The notes: generated by a model not told the origin, from the sequence alone. A DNA stretch of 64,000 nucleotides from Basidiobolus meristosporus CBS 931.73 (GCA_002104905.1 MCFE01000408.1:1-64000); one strand, 5' to 3'. Counted from the first letter of the stretch, positions 1 to 12,598 are shown. Translations and numbers: made by a program.

Positions 1-99
1 ATTTGAGTGTACAGCACAAGCCAAGAAACAGCCTGGAAATCAGTCAAAATCTAGCCAAGAAGTGTAAAATGCATATTTTTGGGCTACTGCAAAGAGGGT

Positions 100-1850
100 A
101 AAGCATACCAATTCTACAATACCAAAGCAAAGAAGCTGATCATGTCCAGAAATGTGTTGTTTGATGATAGTTTAAAATTTCCACAAAAAATGACATCAGA
201 TGAAGTTAAAATCTGATCTCAAGTCTACCAATAGTGAGGATTAAGTCAGAGCATAACAAGAAGAGCTTTTTCACTCCCAAGGACTCTACATCTGTGGCTT
301 GGCCTGAGTGAGGCCCAGGAATATTTCAGAAGTGATCATTCCAGCGTCAAATGGCCAGAGATCCAACTGGACAAGAATAGCCCAAATTACTCTATCATTG
401 AGGGCACATACTCAGCCTCTGCCTATCAGTCCATTTTGGTGGACCCCCAATTGTAAAAGAGGCCCTAAATAGCCCTTGGATAAAGCTTTGGAGATCTGCA
501 ATGACTGAGGAATATCAGGCCCTTATAAAAAATCAAACTTGGGGTTCAGCCAAATTACCAATTTTCCACAAATCAGTTGGATGCAGTTGGGTCTATAAGA
601 CAAAATAAAACGCTGAAGGTGCAATTGAAAGATACATAGCAATTCTAGTGGCCAAAGGATACTCTCAAACACAAAGACTTGACTAAACTGAGACCTTTTC
701 ACTGGCAGCCAAATTCAATTCTATCATATTAATATTGTCATTGCAGCCAAATATATGTTTTTATTCATTAAATCAATGTAAAAACTGCATTGTTGAATGG
801 AGAACTTGATGAGTATGTGTATATGGAGCAACCTGATGGGTTTGTAGACCAAATAAATCCCTATTTGGTCTGCAAGCTTAAAGAGTCCCTATATAGACAC
901 AAACAATCACCCAGAGCCTGGATGTGCAAAATAGATTTTTGTTGGGAATCTCTGAGTTTCAAAAGGAGCAATCCTGACCCTAGTGTACAATACAAGCCAG
1001 ATAGAGCAAATCCAGTTCTATTAGCTATATATGTGGATGATCTTATTATAGCCACCAATAAGCTAGAAACATGGGCAAAGACTAAGCCAATCCTACCCGG
1101 CAGCTACCCCAAGGGAGATAAACCTTAACTAGGTCAAACTCAATTCAATCAAGAGAGCTTGGTGCCATCTTAAAGCCCAGAGTTCTTTATCAATCACTCG
1201 TCAACATTGTGATATGTGTCATACTGGGAACATGTCCAGATATATCATATTCAGTGGGAGTTGTCAGTCAGCATAATCATAACTTTGGATTTGATCATAT
1301 TGCAGCAGTTGAGCACATTTTGAGATACATAACACAAATTGCCGGTATCTGCTTAAGACACACTTATAAGGATTCAGCACAAGATCATGTGAGATACTTG
1401 ATGCTAATTGAGGACAAGATTTAGAAGACAGAAGATCCTCCATAGGATACACCTTTCTTTACTGTAAAGTGGCAATCTCATGGAATCCAAGAAAGTAACC
1501 AACAGTAGCCTTTTCTAACACAGACACAGAATATATGGCTGCCTCTAAAGCTACAAAAGAAGGAATGTGATTAAGGAAGGTTTTAAAGATTTAGGCTTAT
1601 GTCAAAAACACCTATTACTTTAATTTGAGATAGTCAAGCATGTATACAATTAGGTAGAAATCCAATATTTCATGCTACAACTCAGAACATAGAAACTCAA
1701 AATCATATCATACACAAAGCTATAGAGTAAATTAGTTAATCTAGCTTACTGTCTTACAGAAAGATGATTGTAGACATATTCACCAAGCCATTTGCTAGAG
1801 ACAAGCTTTAATCATTAGGTCAAAATTAGGACCAGTCAGTAAGAACATGC
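100..1850 (+). pseudogene. Copia A1 pol remnant (integrase end, RT, RNase H)
   Basis: Broken pol reading frame. At 790-1128 an open segment reads as Copia RT: it contains the LNGELDE, SPRAW and YVDDLI motifs (YVDD is the catalytic RT core). At 1209-1424 a second segment matches the part of RT after the palm (GTCPDISYSVGVVSQ). RNase H similarity follows without an open frame, and the segment just before the LTR keeps a KPFARDK-like end. Numerous stops and frameshifts show it is not functional. The call rests on motif order and on the better preserved sister copy at 36,200-38,738. Confidence 0.8.
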
Positions 1851-1858
1851 ATTTGAGT

Positions 1859-2210
1859 AGGAGAATTTTAAGAATTGAAATTTCACCCAATTATTCACCT
1901 AACCTAGTCACTTGGATGATTGCCTTCAAATCTCAGAGTAAACTGACCAAAATTCTTGTTGGGATTTAGTTGAAATATTCACACCAAAATATCAGGTAGC
2001 CAGAACATGATAATTTTCAAGTTTGTTGAAACAGCCTCAAACCTTGAATACATGCTCTTGGGACCTTCCTGAGCCTACTCTTCATATTTGCAATGCTCAG
2101 AATATGCAAAAGTATATATACTACTTTTACATACAATAAATCATCAAGTGAAAGCTACTTAATCTGCTTGTTCTCCCAATCACTTCCATTATCTCCAAGA
2201 CTCTCAAACA
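1859..2210 (+). repeat. Copia A1 3' LTR (decayed)
   Basis: About 350 bp alignable over its length with the intact A-family LTR at 38,750-39,096; shared stretches include CCTTGTTGGGATTT-like and CATGCTCTTGGGA blocks. The terminal TGTTGTAA is no longer recognisable and the 3' end reads CTCAAACA instead of CTTACAACA, so both boundaries are approximate. Confidence 0.65.
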
Positions 2211-3246
2211 CCTTACAGGGACTCTTCTGGCTATGTGCCAATTTTCTGATGCTTGTTTGGAGTGTTCAACCTTACTTGTGAGAAACTTGTAAGGAAGCTG
2301 CTGGATTTTAGCAATGGTGGGCTGTTTCTCTACCTTTGCTAGTTCCTGCCATTCTTGAGATAATTTCTTAGCATACCAATGCTAGACAAAAAATCTGTTT
2401 ACTTGTTTGAATACAGGATAATGCTCATGGAGCAGGGCAGGTGCATTCTAATTGGCCTAAAGTTCCTGATGGCTACACACTATGCTAGCCTTGGGGCCAT
2501 GCCATGAAAGACTTATCATGCCCTCTCAAATATTAGACCACCCATCAGCATTGCACTCAATGCCATCTGGGGCCTCCAATTTTTCTTATTAATTTTTAGG
2601 CTAGGATATATATATTACAGTCTTGCCCTCCCATTCTGTCATAGATTTCTTTGAGAGCCACATCTTTGGACACTATTGTTGGGCTGCAAAGAGACTACTA
2701 TATTCCTCTGCTGTGAGATTGGGAAATGACTCAAATCTTGGCTGGGACATTAAACAACTTGAGTTCTTTCCTTGCAGCAAAGATGCTGCATTCTCTGACT
2801 GGTATATAGATTGCTCTGCATATATTAAATGCACATCCTGATCCTGGGCTACTTTCTGATTTCTCTGGGCCATTGCACTCATTTTGTCAGCCACTGCACA
2901 TAATTGTCTTGGTAATGCCTTAGTGCAAGCTGACAACATATTTGCTAATACTGGTGGTGGTGCTGTTTTGACAGTAATGTGCTGGTCTTCCACCAGAGAT
3001 ACTGCATTTGCTACATTCTCATCTACCTGAGCATGGTGGTTAGCATATGGCATTGCAGAAAATCCTAATTGCCAACTTGACTGTTGGCCCAAGGAGTCCA
3101 AATTAATACCTTAAGTAGGCATTTAATGATCATAGTCTTTGATAGATGTAGCCTGACTTATAAAAATTGTCAGGGCAAGTGGTTGACTCAGTTTTCTGCC
3201 ATTATTTGGGGTGTAGTTTTGTGGAGATCCAGATAGCTGCACTTTA
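2211..3246 (-). mobile_element. Fragment of the two-gene CACTA-like DNA transposon (ORF-E part)
   Basis: Minus-strand piece of the element best seen at 12,582-17,963. It contains the ORF-E start (2673-3101) and a downstream part at 2280-2420 that is similar to 22,980-23,165. Copia B1 was inserted into it at 3246/3247; the host element resumes at 7684 after the CTTTA target duplication. Confidence 0.6.
2673..3101 (-). pseudogene. ORF-E N-terminal fragment
   Basis: Open for 142 codons. It aligns with the start of the ORF-E copy at 14,654: both begin MDS.G.QSS.QL, then share APPPVLANMLS/SPPPILASMLS, CTKALPRQL/HTKALMEQL and a Met/Ala/Gln-rich segment that looks like a coiled coil. At the position where the 14,654 copy has a TAA stop this copy reads Gln. 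Function unknown; it is probably an accessory protein of the DNA transposon. The reading frame is lost after about 140 codons. Confidence 0.55.
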
Positions 3247-3615
3247 TGTTGCAATTTAGGCAGTGATCTGGATATAAGGAACTTATCAAGAAATAATGAT
3301 AATAGTTGAACTGTTGCTTATTAATACAGAAGCTAAGTATTTATACCTTTGTAGAAGTAATACAGTTGTAACACTAAGCAAGAACGGTTTCTCAATATTC
3401 AGGAGCATTCTATAACAGTTTCAGGGTTAGTACATAATAGTTAGTATTAGTGCTAGTTTGATCTTGACTATAGGGGAACAATCATAAGATCATTGATCTG
3501 AAGAAAGCGGAAAAGTTAGAGCTGTAAATTAGTCTCACAGTGACCAAGATTAGTCCAGAATTGTCAGGTAAATTTTTAGCTGCAGAATGATACCAAATAG
3601 TCCAATACTTCAGCA
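3247..3615 (-). repeat. Copia B1 3' LTR
   Basis: 369 bp, similar over the whole length to 7315-7683, 23,169-23,537 and 20,080-20,448. Its left end abuts the CTTTA target duplication. Confidence 0.9.
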
Positions 3616-3669
3616 CTTCAGCTCAACTAAGTAATTCCTCAGTCCCAATTCCTCTCTGAGATTCTCAAA

Positions 3670-6401
3670 TTATGGCCTATCTAGTGGTTTTATCAATCTA
3701 TCTGCCACCATTTTGTTGGTTGGACAGTACACTAACTCTACTAAGTTATCTTCTACAGCTTCCCTCACAAAGTGATACTGTAGATCAATGTGCTTGGTTC
3801 TGGCATGATTAATAGGACTTGTAGCTAATGAAATATAACTTTGATTAACCTTGTAAATACATGTTGGTTCATCTGAATTAAAACCTAAGTCTTTGAGCAA
3901 TTTTTGTAGCCATATAGCCTCCTTAGTTGCCTGACATGCAGCAAAATATTCAGCTTCAGTTGTAGATAGGGCCACAGTTGGTTGTTTCTTGCAATTCCAG
4001 GTAATAGCTGCACCAGCATAAAGAAATACATAGCCTGTGGTAGAGTGTCTATCAATCAGATCCCTACCTCAGTGTGAATCACTATAAAATATCAAATGTT
4101 TGCCTATTAGCTGCTCCAGAGAATTGCAGTACTATATTTATGGTACCTTGTAGATATCTGAAAATGTGCTTAACTGCTGCAATTTGATCTGATCCATAAT
4201 TCTGCATGAATTGACTGACTATTCCAACTGCCACTGCAATATCTGGACATGTAGACACCATCAAGCAAATTGGGCTACCAACCATTGATTGATAGGGAAA
4301 GTTTTGGTCCATATATGGGCCATTTTCATATAAAACTGGCTGAGATTTGCTTAATTTCATGTTAGTGTCCATATAGGTAGCTGCAGGTTTGCAATTTTCC
4401 ATTTTGAGGCGTCTAAGAATGTCTCTGATGTACTTAGACTGATTCAGCACAATATCCTGAGAAAATAGCTCAATTCTCCAAAATCTTTCATCTCAAACTT
4501 GCTGAAGAGATCTGATTTTGCCTGTTTGAGTGCCGCTTGGTCACTTGTAGCAATAATTAGGTTGTCCACATAACAAACTAGGATGATCACACCCTTTTTG
4601 AGCTGTTTCACATATATACTGTGATCTGCAGTGCTACAACAGAACCCAATTTCCTCTAGATATGAGTCAATCTTGTTATACCATGCTCTAGGTGCCTGCT
4701 CTAGCCCAAAGAATAATTTTCTAACTTTGCACACCTTAAGGGGGTCTTTTGGATTGTACCTATCAATAGAACCATTTGAGGTTATCTTGATCTTGTAGAC
4801 CCATCTACATGCTATTGGCTTTCTCCCATGTGGTAAATTTACCAGTTCTCACATTTTTGCCATGATTAGTGATTGGTGCTTCTTCTGCATGACTTGTTCC
4901 CACATAGTAGCATCTGGACTTTGCTTTGCCTGTTCCAGATTCTGAGGTTTGGCACATAAGGCAAGATAAGCTTCTGAATGATCATTGAATGTCTGCCTCC
5001 AGGATCCAGGGGCATTTCTCATTCTGGTAGATCTCCTAACTGGGATTATCTGTTCTGTTCTGGAACTGGTAGAAGTATCTTCTGTATGTGGCTGGATTTA
5101 GTACGCACCTCCTTCATTAGTGTTGATTGCTTCATCAAGCAGCTGGCCAATGATTTCTGTGGCTTTCTGATCTGAGTTGTCCTCAAATACAATGTCCCTG
5201 CTCTGGATCAGCTTCTGAATTTTAACATCATACACTCTATACCCTTTAGTATCTTCACAATACCCAAGAAAGATCCCTTTCCTACTCTTTGCTTCCAACT
5301 TTGAGCGTTTTTTGTCAGGGATGTGATAAAAAATCACTGCCAAAGATCTTGAGGTGCTGGAAATCTGGTTTTCTGCCTGTTTATGCCTTCAAGGGTGTAG
5401 AATTATGTAGTGCTATTGTTGGGCATCTGTTCTTGATGTATACTGCAGTAGCAACAGATTCTGCCCAAAACTTGTAGTCTAATCCCTTTCATGTAGCATA
5501 AATCTTCCCATCTCTACTATTGTTCTATTTGCACGTTCTGCTGCTTCCTTTTGCTGTGGAGTATAAGGAACTGTAGTCTGTTGAACTATACCAGTAGACA
5601 AGCAGTATTTTGCAAACTTCTTTGAACAGTATTCTCCTCCATTGTTACTCTGTAGTACCTTCAATTTACACCCAGTTTGTGTTTCTGCCATGTTCATGAA
5701 GTGCTTAAATATCTCTAAAGCTTCGTACTTTGTTTTGAGGAAGTACCCCCAAGTATATCTTGTTTTGTTATCAATAAACGTGATTAAGTATCTCTTGGCT
5801 CTAAAGGACAGTGTTGTCATGGGGCGGCATATGTCTGAGTGTACAATAGCCAATATTCTGATGGTATCAATGCTTTCTGAGCTCTTGAAACGTTGCCTAG
5901 CTTGTTTGCCATATGAACATCCCTTACAAACATTCAATTTGATCAGAATTGAGTATTTTAGGCCCAACACAGTCTGATCTTTCACCAATTGGCTCATTTT
6001 CTGTTCCCCAATGTCTTCTTGCCTCCAATGCCACATCTCCCAGTTGGTTTCATCAGTTTCAGCAATGCTGACATACTCAGGCGCAATAATCTTGCATTGT
6101 AACTTGTATATATTGTGATCTCTGATTCCCAAAGCTAATTTTTCTCCATTCTCACTAATATTGAGCTGCTCATCTTAGTAAAAACAAATTCCAGTCCCTG
6201 AGCAGTTGCTTTACTGACTGAGAGTAGGCTCTTAGCTGTTCCAGGTACATAATGTATGTCAGTGATTCTTACTGCAGTTGCCTCTGAGCTATTGCTCTTA
6301 TTTAGTTGTATAGACCCACTTGCGGTAGCTTCCAGAGCAGAGTTATCTCCCAGATAAACCCTTCTTATGGGAATAGTTCTTAAGCTGCTGAGCCACTCCA
6401 T
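3670..6401 (-). pseudogene. Copia B1 pol remnant (integrase, RT, RNase H)
   Basis: Pol in pieces. Integrase (5479-6401) shows the GAG-pre-integrase region, CKGCSYGKQARQ, the core HSDICRPM and FIDNKTRYTW, and QSNNGGEY where the second catalytic Asp would be expected: the canonical reading is SDNGGEY, so this Asp has become Asn. RT fragments (4082-4734) include LEQAPRAWY and CYVDNLIIATS, where YVDD has become YVDN, destroying the catalytic pair. RNase H (3670-3975) keeps [19 protein letters not shown] and [19 protein letters not shown]. Several stops separate these blocks. Inactive. Confidence 0.85.
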
Positions 6402-6552
6402 TATACCACAAATATGCTGTGAGGCTCCAGAGTCAATAAACCACTCACTACTTTGGTTATTTGCTCTCTCTTGTATGGTTACATATAACTGTTCATCAGT
6501 AGTTATATGGTTTGCCTGCTCTAGTTTCTGCTTTTTGTCTGCTTTTTTCTTC

Positions 6553-7278
6553 TTGCATTCTCTTGTCCAGTGTCCTGGCTTTTTACATTAGTTGCAGCAA
6601 CCAGGCTTTCTTCAGTTTTATTGTTTTCCATTTTTTTCTGAGTGGTTTCTGAACTTAATAAAGCATTATCTTTGATTTTTTCTGCTTGATCATTATGTCT
6701 GAGTTCTTCATGGGGAAGTCATCCTTTGACATACTCTAAAGTCAAATTGTCTTCTTTGCTTTCAAAAGAAAGTATGAGTGGCTTATACTTGTCAGGTAGG
6801 CTGCAAAGCAGACAGAGTATCTTTTCTTCATCATCTACACCATCATTAATACTGTAAAGTTCTTCTGCAAGTGTCTCCATTTACTAATCAGTTGTAGCAT
6901 GTCATCATCTGGCTTCTTCCTCATGTTGAAGAACTATTGCTTAAAACAAAGCCTGCTTGAAACTGACTTTGCGCTAAAGATCTTCTCTAAGGATTCCCAT
7001 ACTGCTTTGGCAGTATTTGAGGCATGCATTTGTCCAATGAAGGAACCTTGCACATTGATACATAAGGCATTAAAGGCCTTTCTCTCCTTCTCTTGAAACT
7101 TCTCCACTTCTTCAGCTGTGCCTTTGGGCTCAACCTCTTTTCCTTTTACTATATTCAAAAGCTTCCTTTCCTCAAGGTGTATCTGCATCTTGATTCTCCA
7201 AAGTGTGTAGTTCTTTCCATCAAACCTCTCCTTAGGAGGGAAGATGTTTGTGTTGTTCTGTTTGCTAGTAGAAGTCAT
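6553..7278 (-). pseudogene. Copia B1 gag remnant
   Basis: Gag begins with MTSTSKQNNTNIFPPKERFDGKNY, a start followed by the usual Copia gag opening (FDGKNYTLWRIKMQ). The 6934-7278 segment is open for 114 codons; the rest is broken. A CCHC zinc knuckle (CKKPGHWTREC) is readable near 6553-6605, but a TAA stop lies between its first two cysteines. Confidence 0.8.
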
Positions 7279-7302
7279 CTTTAGAATAGATTAAGGCAAT
7301 TG

Positions 7303-7314
7303 GGGCTCAAAACC
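7303..7314 (-). promoter_or_regulatory. Copia B1 primer-binding site (mutated)
   Basis: Read on the minus strand, the base after the 5' LTR starts GGTTTTGAGCCC. The B2 and A3 copies have GGTTATGAGCCC here, complementary to the anticodon-loop region of initiator tRNA-Met. B1 differs at one base. Confidence 0.6.
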
Positions 7315-7683
7315 TATTGCAATTTAAGTAGTGATTTATATATAAGGAACTTATCAAGAAGTAGTGATAATAGTTGAACTGTTGTTTATTAATAAAGAAG
7401 CTCAGTATTTATACCTCTGTAGATGTAATACAGCTGTAACACAAAGTAAGGAGAGCTTCTCAATGTTTAGGAGCATTCTGTAACTGTTTCAGGGTAAGTA
7501 CATAATAGTTAGTATCAGTGATAATTTGATCCTGACTATAGGGGAATAATCATAAGATCATAGATCTGAAGAAAGCAGCAAAGTTAGATCTGTAAATTAG
7601 TTTCACAGTGACCAAGACTAGTCCAAAAATGCTGAGTAAATTTTTAGCTACAGAATGATACCAAATAGTTGAATATCTCAACA
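7315..7683 (-). repeat. Copia B1 5' LTR
   Basis: 369 bp; inner end starts TATTGCAA (one change from TGTTGCAA), outer end is CTCAACA followed by the CTTTA duplication. Confidence 0.9.
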
Positions 7684-10050
7684 CTTTACCTCTTTGTGGC
7701 ATATAAATAGAGGTGAGTCAAACCAAAAGGGCAATGATGTGACATATAAATTTGTATATATTGCCTGATCCTTATCTATAATACTTATTGAAGTAGATCA
7801 TGATTCAACCTTCCATTCATATAGGTGCTGTATATCAAATACAAGAATATATTGAGATCGAATGAGTATTGGCACAAGAGTGATATAATGGCATTGCCGT
7901 GTTGGATGTCAAACTATTTAACCCATGGACAAGACTTCTTTGACTCAACACTGTAGAAAAAGGGAAAAACTGACATGCAGCTATTGGAACAAGTCTCTCA
8001 GCAATGAAGCATGCAGCCAAGATAGGAAGTATTATAAGGATCATGGCCATTATTTTGCAAACTGGTTATACATTGGCATTCATCTGCCACTATAGAGCCA
8101 ACAATATCTTATCCACAACTGAAAACTTTTGCAACAGTACCAAGATGTACTTGTCACCTTGCACAAACAGATTCAAATAGTTTATGGCAACTTTAGGCTC
8201 TCCTCAGCCTTCCAAAAATGATCTTTAGTACAAAAGCCTGCAGAGTGATAGCTCTGAAAAAATAAGGCTCACTGATGGATTCTTAGCCTGTCTTCCCTCA
8301 CCATAGTACCCTGCATCAGTGCAGCAAAGTCTCAATGTGCAATGGGACACCACCAATGGAAACCAATGTCAAGGATACTTTATGGAGCCAAATGCATCCT
8401 GCATTCCATTAGCTGGTAAATGCTACAGAGTTGTTTCTAGCTAAGTGGCATACTTCTGCAAATAGCAATAGTGGGGGCTTAGAGGATCTACCATTGCTTC
8501 TTGCCAAAGTTGTACCAGGATGCAACTTGCCATGTACTTAGTACAAGTGGGCAACTGTCATGCTGCTGGCAAACTATTATGCAGAAACTGTACTGATACA
8601 AGCATGTGTTGAGATATGTATGGCATTTACATTGGAAAATCCCATCTTTGCAAGGTAGTCAACTTGTCAGGGACCTACCACCATAGGAGGAAAGCATTGT
8701 CTGCACTCTGTGTATATTTCAGTAAGACCCTATCTAAAAAAGCTCATCAAGTCCAATAAATATTGTGAAGCTATTGAGTACTAAACCAATGATCAATCAA
8801 CTGCAATTGCTTCCCAAATTTTCAGTGGCAAACAATATAGGCAAAAAAGAGGCAAGGGCCAGGTTTAAGGTAGGTACGATTATGCCTTGGTCTTGGCTCA
8901 AGATGCAATATCAGTGAGCAACTACTCTGCCTGCAAATTCTGATGGCCATTGATTTACATCTACCTGAATCTGTGGCCTATTGTATAGTATCTGAGCAGA
9001 GATCTAATGGTAGTCTCACTGATATCTGGGCTTAAATCACCATCCAACCTAGACAGCTACCTATACCCATTGCAGAATGAATTTGGATTGCTAGCCAGTA
9101 AGATACCAGTAGATGGCTATCATGACAAGCATATATTTTAATTTGTATTGGAAATACCTCAGTTGTCAGCAAGAGATCTGGCTTTTCTGGGCATTATGAA
9201 TGGTATTGCTGTAAATGTGTGAGATCAAGGGGACTTGCTTCATTACTGACACATATAGTAGTTATAGAAACAAAAATACTATGAACATCATCTCACAGAG
9301 AGAATAAAAGAAGTCATTTACAGTAAAACTGGTAATCTGTAATCCATTGACAAAATTGGAATTGATCAAAATCATTGACACTTAGAAGGAGAAAGTCTGT
9401 TGGAGCAAAAGCTTTCCACTGAGGGCAATGCACTTGCTCATCAACATCATGTCAATATTCATACCTATATGTAGCTATTTCAATTGCAAGCACAGGATGA
9501 GCTGGCTAGGTATTTATTCAAGTGGCCTTCTGAATCCATCTCCTCAATGAGCACACTGGAAGCAATGGGAGCTAAATATTGACAATGGTGGAGTATAAAA
9601 ACTGAGGCAGATGACAAATACCAACTTGAAGCATCTACAGCTTTTATTAAGTGAGTCTGTGACAAACCTGAGCGGCTATTCTGCAAGTATGAATCTAAGT
9701 GTGTTGATCACTGCCACTCCTGCATCCATTCCCTATTCCAACTTTCCAGGTGAGCAGCGTATATTTGACCTTGCTTCACCTTTTAGGAGTATACTATGAA
9801 GCATATGTGTGGGGAGATAGAAAGACAAGTGTAGTAGCAGGTATTACCATATCCCAATCTCATCAAGAATTCAACCTTCAGGTCCATCATGGACATAGTG
9901 AGTTGGCATATGGGGAACCCCTAGGAATAGTTGAAAAACACTGAGGACAGATGTGCAAATGGAAACACTTGTGCATTTAGCATTCAGAAGCTAAGTAGCC
10001 CCAATGCATAGGTAATTAGTTGGGTAATGCAACATTGGGTTGGACACAAC
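7684..10050 (+). pseudogene. Tnp2/CACTA-like transposase remnant, plus-strand copy
   Basis: No long frame, but conceptual translation in short blocks shows a conserved order. At about 9000-9170 there is SGLKSPSNLDSYLYPL followed by DGYHD, which resembles the segment of fungal Tnp2-type transposases where a family sequence reads roughly gp..p.dldsfL.p...el. At 9395-9560 it has CWSKSFPL.AMHL and YSSGLLNP..AHWKQWE, paralleled on the minus strand at 13,935-14,363 (CWSKSFPLGAMHLPFNNI and YSSGVLKP..AHWKHWE). The final segment near 9985-10,050 matches 13,480-13,550 in reverse. Assignment to the Tnp2 (CACTA/CMC) group is inferred from these patterns only. Confidence 0.5.
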
Positions 10051-10460
10051 AAGCATTAGCTATGTTCTCATCTGCCTGAGCATTATTGTTAGCTTGTAGC
10101 TCTGCAGGTATTCCCATTTGCCTACTTGATTGAGAGTCTGAGGAGTCCGCATTAATACCTTCAGTGGGCACACTGTCAACATGGCCTTTTTGGATGTAGC
10201 TCTGCTTGTTTCACTGAGTTTCAGAGCAAGCTGTTGTCCAGCTACTCTTCCTGCTGCTCTCAACAGAGAGGTTTGATTGGTTACCAGACAACTTTGCTTT
10301 ATTTTTTGGTGGTACACATACAGTAGTGAGTCAAACCAAAGGGGAAATAGTAGTACATATACATGGGTATGTGGTGACACAACTTGGTTTATAATGGTTA
10401 CAATGGCAGGTCATCAATAAAACTTAGACTCATGCTGGTGCAATGTTTGAAATACAAGGA
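10051..10460 (-). mobile_element. ORF-E fragment of the CACTA-like element
   Basis: On the minus strand it reads DSSDSQSSRQMGIPAEL and NAQADEN, matching the ORF-E start at 14,654 (DSSGSQSSRQL.. and AQADD). It is joined tail to tail with the preceding transposase remnant, so a deletion or rearrangement has occurred at about 10,050. The upstream part, GAGTCAAACCAAAGGGG, recurs at 7713-7730. Confidence 0.5.
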
Positions 10461-10643
10461 TGGTGCAATCAAATGAGTCATCAGCCACAGCCTACATTAG
10501 GAAGTACAATTAGTCAGCAATTGATCCGGCAAAGTGTATATAAGGAGCTGCTGGAACCTCAACAAAGATCAGCTCGAGTTAAGTGAATAAATACTAGCTA
10601 AACTCCCTAATCCTCTACAACTATTTTACTAAGACTTGTAACA
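10461..10643 (+). repeat. Gypsy D 5' LTR (truncated)
   Basis: Right-hand half of the LTR, ending GACTTGTAACA as in the full copies at 12,758-13,125 and 20,583-20,945. The missing left part was replaced by ORF-E sequence. Confidence 0.8.
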
Positions 10644-10701
10644 TTAGTAGCAGTAATAACCAGAAACATCCTTTGTTAAGAAAGAAGAAGCCTCCCTCAA
10701 G

Positions 10702-12581
10702 ATGCCCAAAAATCAAGAATGGAAGAATGCTATGCAACAAATCTTGGCCTAGCAACAACAGTTAAGCCAGATCCTTAGCCAGCAGCAACAAGGAATGACT
10801 ACCATAGCCCAAAGCCAGCCAAACCCTGTTAAGAGCAACTTTAGTGTGAAAGTCAACTAGTACCATGGTAGAGTCAATGAAAACCTGGGAACTTGGCTCT
10901 TCCAGATTGAAGAGGTGATCAAGGCTAAGGGAGTTGCTCCAGAAAGCAAGTCACATTATGCAGCCTCTTACCTGGAAGATGCTGCTTGACAGTGGTATTA
11001 CAACAAGATCAGATCAGCCACCATGATGGGATGCTCTAAAATCTCTATCTGGGATAAGTTTGTGTTGGAAATTCAGGATGCCATTGAGTCCCTACACCAG
11101 TAGACACTACTAAGAAGAAAGTTGAAGACACTCAGACAGAAAGGAATGGTTCAAGAGTACATGTATGAATATAGATGTCTACTTGGGCATATTGAAAGTA
11201 TGGACCCTCTGAATCAAGTTGAATACTTTATTGATGGGTTGAAAGAAAGAACGTGTGAGGAAGTGAATTATTGAAGACCTCCAACTATTGAAGAAGCTAT
11301 CAAGATTGCCATTCACTATGACTTAGCTGTGTTTGGAGTTGGGAAGCCAGCAATGACTAATCATAGCAGCTACAATCACTATGAAAGAAGACAATCAGAA
11401 GCAGGGCAATGAAAATAGATGCTATGCTGAAGAATCCTACCTCAGAAGAATGTAAGAAGAATGGACTTTGCTTCAGTTGCCACCAGCAGGGACATATTGC
11501 AAAGTACTGCCCTCAGAGAAGAAATGGACACCAGCCATCAAGAACGTTTGACCATATTGAGGCCCTGAAGCATGGTAACATGGAAGATGAACTTGAAGAA
11601 AACTCAGAGCTTACCTTCCGTATGACTGAAGAATACCTATCCCAGATAACCTCAAACTTAGGAAAGCTATTATGCTTGAATGGAGTAATCAATGGAGTAC
11701 CTGCCAAGATCATGATTAACTTGGGAGCACTGCATGAGTACATGTCAGAGCAATTTGCTTTGAAAGCTGGAATCAACTTGGAACCCACCAAATCAACTTC
11801 AGTCTCAACAGCTGATGGGAACTCTGACATAATCAACTGTATTACTCAGCCAGTAAGGATGAAGATCAATGACTATGAAGAAGATCTACAGGCCTATAAA
11901 TTTGGGAACTGCAAGTTTGACCTTGTACTTGGGAAATCCTGGCTATTTTGTTGTAATCCATCAATCAGCTGGAGAACGCATGCTACTCAGATCCAGAAGG
12001 CAAACAAGACCTATGAGCTATTACCTGCCAGACTGGATTTTAACTTGGTCAATTCCAGTGTGCGTGAAACAAGTGAACTTAGCAAGACACAGTTCTGTAG
12101 AGCACTAAGAAAAGGCACCCAGATGCTCCTCATAGCAGTATTACAGGAGGATTCCTTTACTCCAGTACCCCACAAGGTCCAGACTCTTTTGAAGAAATAT
12201 TCAGACTTATTTCCAGATGAGCTTGTAAGCCTACCACTAGTCAGAGATGTGGATCATGCCATTGAAACAGGAGATAGCCTTCCAGTGAGCAAGACACCTT
12301 ACAGAAGGAGTCCATTGGAGTTGGAACAGATGAAGAGACAAATAGATCAGTTACTGGAGCAAGGATATAACAGACCCAGCAAGTCATCTTGGGGAGCACC
12401 AGTACTCTTTGTGAAGAAGAAGGATGCTATACTTAGGATGTGCATTGACTACAGAGCCCTCAACTCAGTTACGGTGAAGAACAAGTACCCCATAACTCAG
12501 ATTGATAAGCTTTTGGACCAGCTCAATGGAGCCACTGTATTCAGCAAGATTGACCTCATGTCAGGATGCAACCACATTAGG
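10702..12581 (+). pseudogene. Gypsy D gag-pol, first part (gag, protease, RT N-terminal half)
   Basis: Starts at ATG 10,702 (MPKNQEWKNAMQQ), 58 nt after the LTR. Gag has several in-frame stops before 11,409. From 11,409 the frame is open for 395 codons: a CCHC knuckle ([15 protein letters not shown]), the protease region where DSGA is expected but [10 protein letters not shown] is found (catalytic Asp lost), the RT entry [20 protein letters not shown] and FSKIDLMSG. The frame stops where the DNA transposon begins. Its continuation is at 17,964. Confidence 0.85.
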
Positions 12582-12598
12582 CCCTATGAAAAATAATT
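12582..12598 (+). repeat. Terminal inverted repeat, left
   Basis: CCCTATGAAAAATAATT; inverted partner at 17,947-17,963. A third end of the same family, CCCTATGAAGAATTATT, begins at 22,247. Confidence 0.8.

Larger units (their letters stand above)
1..2210 (+). mobile_element. Copia family A, copy A1 (decayed 3' part)
   Basis: This is the 3' part of a Ty1/copia-type LTR retrotransposon running off the left edge. Fragments in order are the integrase end, reverse transcriptase (RT), RNase H, then a decayed 3' LTR. It is about as long as the matching part of copy A2 (36,200-39,096) and recognisably parallel to it, but carries many more stops and indels. CpG dinucleotides are almost absent, as expected for an old copy. 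The 5' LTR, gag and protease lie outside the window or are lost. Confidence 0.85.
3247..7683 (-). mobile_element. Copia family B, copy B1: full-length element with LTRs and target duplication
   Basis: Complete 4,437-bp Ty1/copia element on the minus strand. Its two LTRs are both exactly 369 bp and begin and end with TG..CA-type termini (TGTTGCAA.. as read on the plus strand). The 5-bp flanks are identical: CTTTA at 3242-3246 and at 7684-7688. Reading leftward from the 5' LTR the order is gag, zinc knuckle, integrase, RT, RNase H, 3' LTR, the classic Copia order. All ORFs are broken, so it is not autonomous. Confidence 0.93.
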
